Source of the DNA: Spirochaetia bacterium
GTDB lineage: Bacteria > Spirochaetota > Spirochaetia > Treponematales > Treponemataceae
DNA: 64,000 bases
Direction: 5' to 3'
NCBI GenBank assembly: GCA_900769985.1
Contig: CAAGIS010000067.1
Span: 22,624-86,623 of the forward strand
The first letter of the stretch is position 1. Each line of letters starts with the position of its first letter. The translations under genes were made by a program, and so were the position numbers. Under the pieces are notes generated by a model that was not told the DNA's origin, did no database searches, and was given only the letters and a program-made list of their open reading frames with translations. This document shows positions 60,057 through 64,000 of this stretch, piece by piece.

Positions 60057-61067
60057 ATGACAATTAAGGACATTGCTAAAGAGTGTGACTGTGCTGTAGG
60101 AACTGTTTCTCGTGTGCTTAACAATCACCCTGATGTCAGTGTCCAGATGCGTACTAAAGTTCAATCTGTCGTAGATAAATACGGCTTTGAACTTAATACG
60201 AATGCAAGACTGCTGAAAGTGCAGGAAAGCAAGACACTTGTTGTCCTTGTAAAAGGAACTTCAAGTGCTTTGCTCAGCAGTCTGCTTGAAAAAGTCCAGA
60301 AACGGATTGAAGTCCTGAAATATAATACGCAGATTGTAATTCTGGACGAATATGACAACGAAGTCCAGAAAGCAATTCGCCTGTGTTATGAACAGAAACC
60401 TGTAGGGCTTATTTTTCTTGGAGGAACTCCGGAAAAATACGAAAGTGATTTTAAGAAAATAACGATTCCCTGCGTACTGATTTCAAGTCAGGTATTTGGG
60501 AATGCCTGCGAAAACCTTTCGAGCGTGAGCATAGATAATTTTGAAGCATCGAGGTTTTCTGCAGAATATTTAATAAAAAACGGTCATACAAAAATCGGCG
60601 TAATCGGAGGTTCGTTTGAAGCTTCCGTGCTTTCTAAAGTCCGTTATGACGGTTTTTTGAGTGCGCTTAAAAGTGCCGGAATTGATTTTGACTATGAAAC
60701 GAGCTATGCCACCGCAAAATATTCGTATGAAGGCGGTGCAAAAGCCGTAATGGAACTTCTGGCAAAAGTCCCTGATTTGACTGCAATTTATACGATGTCA
60801 GACGTAATGGCAGTAGGGGCGTGCAGACAGCTTGTTTCGATAAATAAAAAAGTTCCTGATGATATTTCTGTAATCGGGTTTGACGGAATTCCGCTTGCAG
60901 AGTATTACTGCCCTAAGTTGACGACTGTAAGGCAGCTGCAGGATGAGTTAGTTGAATACGGTCTTGATATTCTTTTGAATGCGATTGAAAGAAAATCAAA
61001 GCCTGTTCATAAAATTGTTCCTTTTGAATTTGTTCAAGGGGAGAGCGTAAAAAAAATTGAAAAATAA
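60057..61067 (+). CDS. LacI-family transcriptional regulator
   Basis: A 336-residue repressor: HTH TIKDIAKECDCAVGTVSRVL at residues 2-21, hinge NTNARLLK, then a periplasmic-binding-like effector domain (VIGGSFEASVLSKVRYDGFL, SVIGFDGIPLAEYYCPKLTT). Last gene of the sugar operon, 4 bp after the permease, and the likely binder of the operator at 56855-56880. Effector probably the transported sugar. Confidence 0.9.
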   Translation: MTIKDIAKECDCAVGTVSRVLNNHPDVSVQMRTKVQSVVDKYGFELNTNARLLKVQESKTLVVLVKGTSSALLSSLLEKVQKRIEVLKYNTQIVILDEYDNEVQKAIRLCYEQKPVGLIFLGGTPEKYESDFKKITIPCVLISSQVFGNACENLSSVSIDNFEASRFSAEYLIKNGHTKIGVIGGSFEASVLSKVRYDGFLSALKSAGIDFDYETSYATAKYSYEGGAKAVMELLAKVPDLTAIYTMSDVMAVGACRQLVSINKKVPDDISVIGFDGIPLAEYYCPKLTTVRQLQDELVEYGLDILLNAIERKSKPVHKIVPFEFVQGESVKKIEK

Positions 61068-61118
61068 TTTCTCCAGGATTTTTTTTCAGTATTTTTAAAT
61101 TTAACATTTCTACATCAT

Positions 61119-61160
61119 AAAAAGGAATATTGTATCGTCTCTTGCAATATTCCTTTTTTT
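61119..61160 (+). terminator. Intrinsic terminator of the sugar operon
   Basis: AAAAAGGAATATTG (61119-61132) pairs with CAATATTCCTTTTT (61145-61158), 14 bp, with a T-run after it. Confidence 0.85.
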
Positions 61161-61188
61161 TCGAGTTTTACAGCAGCAGCTCTTTTTG

Positions 61189-61220
61189 TTGAATTCGATT
61201 AAAAAAATAATTATTATAAT
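61189..61220 (+). promoter_or_regulatory. Promoter for the DUF2156 gene, leaderless arrangement
   Basis: TATAAT (61215-61220) ends 5 nt before the ATG at 61226. A -35-like TTGAAT lies at 61189-61194, with a long 20-bp spacer. There is no Shine-Dalgarno. Confidence 0.5.
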
Positions 61221-61225
61221 AGAAT

Positions 61226-62110
61226 ATGATTTTATCAAATGATTTACTTGAAATGAAAAATTCGTTCTTTGCAAAAAATTCGACTGCTTCGGAAGACTGT
61301 TTTTTAGGTTTTCTTGTATGGCAGGAAAAATATAAGTTTGAGAAAGTAAATTTACAAAAAGCCTTTGCAATCAGACTTGAAAATAAATCTTCTTACTGGT
61401 TTCCGTTTGCAGACAGCGAAGAAGATGCTGTAAATGCAATTTATGAACTTATGGCAGACAAAAATCTTTGTTTTGAACGTGTTACGCAGGAACAGAAAGT
61501 CTTTCTTGAGACTCATTTTAAGGATTTGTTTTCTTTTGAAGATGACCGCGGAAATTATGATTATTTATATGACATTGATTCACTTTGTACTTTGAGCGGA
61601 AGAAAACTTTCTAAAAAAAGAAATCATATAAATGGTTTTTTGCAGTCTTACGGCGACTGGAATGTACAGGAAATAAATTCTTTGAATATTCAAGATGTTC
61701 TGGAATTTGCAGGGCAGTGGTATCAGAAAAAATCAGGCGGCGATTCTGAAATCGGAGATGAAAGCCTTGCTTATGAGAAAAAAGCTCTCTTGCAGATTGT
61801 TCCGCAAATAGAAAAAATCGGTGCTGACGGAATCGTACTGTATGTTGATGGCAAAGTGGCGGCTTTTACTGTCGGAATGAGAATAAGCGAAACTGTCTAT
61901 GACACTGTTTTTGAAAAGGCCGATGACGGAATAAAAGGTTCTTACAATATTATAAACCGTGAATTTGCACGTTTCCTTAAAAATAAATATGAATCTTTAA
62001 AATTTATAAACAGGGAACAGGATTTAAATCTTCCTGGATTGCGTCAGGCAAAGCTTTCTTATATGCCGTGCAGTCTTGTTGAAAAATTTGTTGCAAAATT
62101 GATTTATTGA
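61226..62110 (+). CDS. DUF2156 (GNAT-like) protein
   Basis: A 294-residue protein of the DUF2156 family, whose C-terminal fold is that of the phosphatidylglycerol lysyltransferase catalytic domain. Blocks: DYLYDIDSLCTLSGRKLSKK and RNHINGFLQSYGDW, then GADGIVLYVDGKVAAFTVGM and FINREQDLNLPGLRQAKLSY. No membrane segments, so it is not a full MprF. It may transfer an aminoacyl or acyl group; substrate unknown. Confidence 0.8.
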   Translation: MILSNDLLEMKNSFFAKNSTASEDCFLGFLVWQEKYKFEKVNLQKAFAIRLENKSSYWFPFADSEEDAVNAIYELMADKNLCFERVTQEQKVFLETHFKDLFSFEDDRGNYDYLYDIDSLCTLSGRKLSKKRNHINGFLQSYGDWNVQEINSLNIQDVLEFAGQWYQKKSGGDSEIGDESLAYEKKALLQIVPQIEKIGADGIVLYVDGKVAAFTVGMRISETVYDTVFEKADDGIKGSYNIINREFARFLKNKYESLKFINREQDLNLPGLRQAKLSYMPCSLVEKFVAKLIY

Positions 62111-62161
62111 AATGAAGTATTAAAAATAATAAAGAAATTTAATAAAAGTTTAAAAAAAATA

Positions 62162-62190
62162 TTGAATTGTAAATGGAAAAGTTCTATAAT
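62162..62190 (+). promoter_or_regulatory. Promoter for the gene at 62216
   Basis: TTGAAT (62162-62167), a 17-bp spacer and consensus TATAAT (62185-62190). Confidence 0.65.
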
Positions 62191-62215
62191 AAAGCCGTAA
62201 AATAAGGTTTTATTT

Positions 62216-62716
62216 ATGAATTCCTCAGAGGCATTAGAAAAATTGCTGCCGGCATTTGAAAAGTTTTATACCGTAAAACGTCAAGGTGTCGTTTGTCCGT
62301 TTGATGCAGAAGCTGAATTCTGTTTGCACACGGAAAAATATGTTCTTGTAAAAGCTGCAAAAATTGCAGACATTGATTCAAATGAATTCGTATATTTTTC
62401 TTCTCAAAAAAAACTTGATTTTTCTCTTTTAAAACAACTTTCTCTGACTGCATGGAATGAAGGTCTTAAAAAAGTTCAGCCTTACAGCGGCCACAGAAAT
62501 TCTGACGTAACGCTTATTGTCATTGCAGAGTCTTTCTCCGCTGACGTAAAAAAATGCGCAGGAAAAATAAAATTCTCAAAAAATTATATGCTCGGTCTTT
62601 ACGGCTGGAGCAATTTTAAGCTTGCCGTTCTTGGAATAGAAAGAGGCGAAACTGTGAGCAACTGGCACGGCAGGGATTTAAAAAAGCTTTTTGTTAAAAC
62701 AGGTCTTATGTCATAA
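62216..62716 (+). CDS. Conserved-looking protein, unknown function
   Basis: A 166-residue soluble protein with no membrane segment, signal or recognised domain. It has a mix of helices and strands (EALEKLLPAFEKFYTVKRQG; VTLIVIAESFSADVKKCAGK) and ends FVKTGLMS. A good promoter and AAGG before the ATG support it as a real gene. It lies between the DUF2156 gene and cstA. Confidence 0.6.
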   Translation: MNSSEALEKLLPAFEKFYTVKRQGVVCPFDAEAEFCLHTEKYVLVKAAKIADIDSNEFVYFSSQKKLDFSLLKQLSLTAWNEGLKKVQPYSGHRNSDVTLIVIAESFSADVKKCAGKIKFSKNYMLGLYGWSNFKLAVLGIERGETVSNWHGRDLKKLFVKTGLMS

Positions 62717-62762
62717 AATGACTTTGATATAAAATTTATTCTCTTAACTTTGGAGGAATATA

Positions 62763-64000
62763 ATGACAGCATTGTTAATTATTATTGCTGCGATTGTTCT
62801 GCTTTTTGCAGGCTATGTTTTTTATGGTTCGTGGCTTGCAAAACAGTGGGGTATTGACCCTGCAAAAAAGACACCGGCAAAAGAAATGCCTGACGGTGTA
62901 GATTATGTAGAGGCAAAGCCTGCCGTTCTTATGGGACATCATTTTTCGTCGATTGCAGGGGCAGGTCCTATAAACGGACCGATTCAGGCTGCAGTTTTTG
63001 GATGGGTTCCGGTATTTTTGTGGTGCGTTATCGGAGGTATTTTCTTTGGCGGACTTCAGGACTTTGGCTCTTTGTTTGCTTCTATCCGTCATGACGGAAA
63101 ATCAGTCGGCGAAATTATTAAGGATTCGATGGGGGCAAAAGCTAAAAAACTGTTCATTATTTTTGCGCTTTTAGTTTTGATTCTTGTTATTGCGTCGTTT
63201 GTGAATGTTGTTGCCGGAACTTTCTTTACGACTGCGGAACAAATTGCTGCGTCTGGAAAATCTTTTGGTTTTACGACTAATCCTACTAACAATCAGACTA
63301 CTGCTATGATTTCTGTTTTGTTCATTCTGCTTGCTATTGTTTATGGAATTATGACAAATAAAGGTGGGGTAAAAGTTTTGCCTGCTACTATTATTGGAAT
63401 TGCGGGCATTGTTGCTATTGTTGTTTTGGGATTGAATGTTGGTTTTGTGATGAACAGAACTGGCTGGATTATTTTTGTTGCCCTTTACATTGCTATTGCT
63501 TCTCTGATTCCTGTTTGGATTATGCTTCAGCCTCGCGATTATCTTTCTTCTTTTCTTTTGTACGCTATGATGCTGATTGCTGTTGTGGGAATTTTCCTTT
63601 CTGCTTTTAAAGGAAATGTGAATTTTGAGATTCCTGCATTTGCCGGATGGAAAGTTAATGGAAATTTCTTGTTCCCTACATTGTTTATTACTGTTGCCTG
63701 TGGTGCTTGTTCTGGTTTCCATTCTTTGATTGCTTCTGGTACTACTTCTAAACAACTTGATTCTGAAGCACATGCAAAACCTATTGGTTATGGTTCTATG
63801 CTCATTGAATCTGCTTTGGGTGTTATTTCTTTGATTGCTGTGGGAGTGGTTTGGTCAAAATATACTAACAAAGGTTTTGGTTCTCCATCTGCTGCATTTG
63901 GTGCAGGTATTGCAACAATGTTTGGAAATGAAGGAAGCGGTATTTACAACATTATCAGCGCTTTGTTGACTCTTGCAGTTTCTGTTTTTGCTTTGACTTC
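62763..64000 (+). CDS. cstA: Carbon starvation protein CstA, peptide/pyruvate transporter (partial)
   Basis: The first 412 codons of a many-span inner-membrane protein of the CstA family, which takes up peptides or pyruvate during starvation. The start ALLIIIAAIVLLFAGYVFYG, then VMLGHHFSS-like LMGHHFSSIAGAGPINGPIQ and the block LFASIRHDGKSVGEIIKDSM, are diagnostic. GGAGG lies before ATG 62763. The C-terminus is beyond the window. Confidence 0.93.
   Translation, partial: MTALLIIIAAIVLLFAGYVFYGSWLAKQWGIDPAKKTPAKEMPDGVDYVEAKPAVLMGHHFSSIAGAGPINGPIQAAVFGWVPVFLWCVIGGIFFGGLQDFGSLFASIRHDGKSVGEIIKDSMGAKAKKLFIIFALLVLILVIASFVNVVAGTFFTTAEQIAASGKSFGFTTNPTNNQTTAMISVLFILLAIVYGIMTNKGGVKVLPATIIGIAGIVAIVVLGLNVGFVMNRTGWIIFVALYIAIASLIPVWIMLQPRDYLSSFLLYAMMLIAVVGIFLSAFKGNVNFEIPAFAGWKVNGNFLFPTLFITVACGACSGFHSLIASGTTSKQLDSEAHAKPIGYGSMLIESALGVISLIAVGVVWSKYTNKGFGSPSAAFGAGIATMFGNEGSGIYNIISALLTLAVSVFALT

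Noticed and set aside
63171..63773. Minus-strand open frame rich in Asn, Ser and Arg opposite cstA
   Set aside because: It is antisense to a clear membrane-protein gene; its composition is the mirror of the T-rich codons of cstA, and it has no ribosome-binding site.

Overview
The window looks like a chromosome segment of a treponeme (spirochaete), probably a free-living or gut/rumen type rather than T. pallidum. The evidence is the AT-rich composition, the V-type (not F-type) ATPase operon, a UPF0164-like outer-membrane protein, lipoproteins with relaxed lipoboxes, a mitochondrial-type EF-G, a GTP-dependent PEP carboxykinase, and a GH5 cellulase that points to plant-polysaccharide use. The species assignment is inference. 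No rRNA, CRISPR array, IS element or prophage was seen; most of the window is ordinary core chromosome.

Layout: 1-8.2 kb holds the 5' part of smc, a DEAD-box helicase, a GT4 glycosyltransferase, the proteostasis block clpX-clpP-tig, and three tRNA genes (two identical Gly-GCC and one Leu-UAG). 8.4-11.7 kb holds a GH5 endoglucanase lipoprotein, a DUF2974 alpha/beta hydrolase, secG and a PTS IIA-like protein. 11.8-20.6 kb is a nine-gene V-type ATPase operon followed by a universal stress protein. 21-25.8 kb holds a J-domain protein, map, an HtrA/DegP protease, 5-formyl-THF cyclo-ligase and a TPR protein. 25.8-34 kb holds a 79-bp tandem repeat, thrH, a RecQ-like helicase, galT, a MATE exporter, a lipoprotein and a UPF0164-like protein. 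34-41 kb holds a Gfo/Idh oxidoreductase, rpsU, a B12/radical-SAM protein, a HAD phosphatase, and a diaminopimelate/lysine block (TrmB regulator, ddh, lysA). 41-56 kb holds guaB, dus, mrp, a RecA-like ATPase, fusA, an envelope protein, a SPOR protein, coaE, polA, a histone-H1-like protein and pckA. 56.5-61 kb is a sugar ABC importer (binding protein and two permeases, no ATPase) with a LacI-family regulator and a matching palindromic operator. The last 3 kb holds a DUF2156 protein, an orphan protein and the 5' part of cstA.

The less ordinary content is mostly non-coding. (1) A three-hairpin leader precedes both the V-ATPase operon and lysA. Its middle 28-nt hairpin keeps the same size and loop but has base-pair-compensated stem changes, and a third copy sits just before ddh. 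(2) A 79-bp structured unit is repeated three times in tandem. (3) A roughly 46-bp palindromic element occurs three times in intergenic DNA. (4) Many first-of-operon genes have a -10 box only 5-11 nt before the ATG and no Shine-Dalgarno, which suggests leaderless mRNAs. (5) A G8 tract follows the DUF2974 gene. Protein-level oddities are an IMP dehydrogenase of the Tritrichomonas type, a DNA polymerase I that has lost its proofreading residues, and a V-ATPase proteolipid with a signal-peptide-like N-terminus.

Start codons were chosen by ribosome-binding site, family N-terminus or promoter position, so several differ from the longest possible reading frame.
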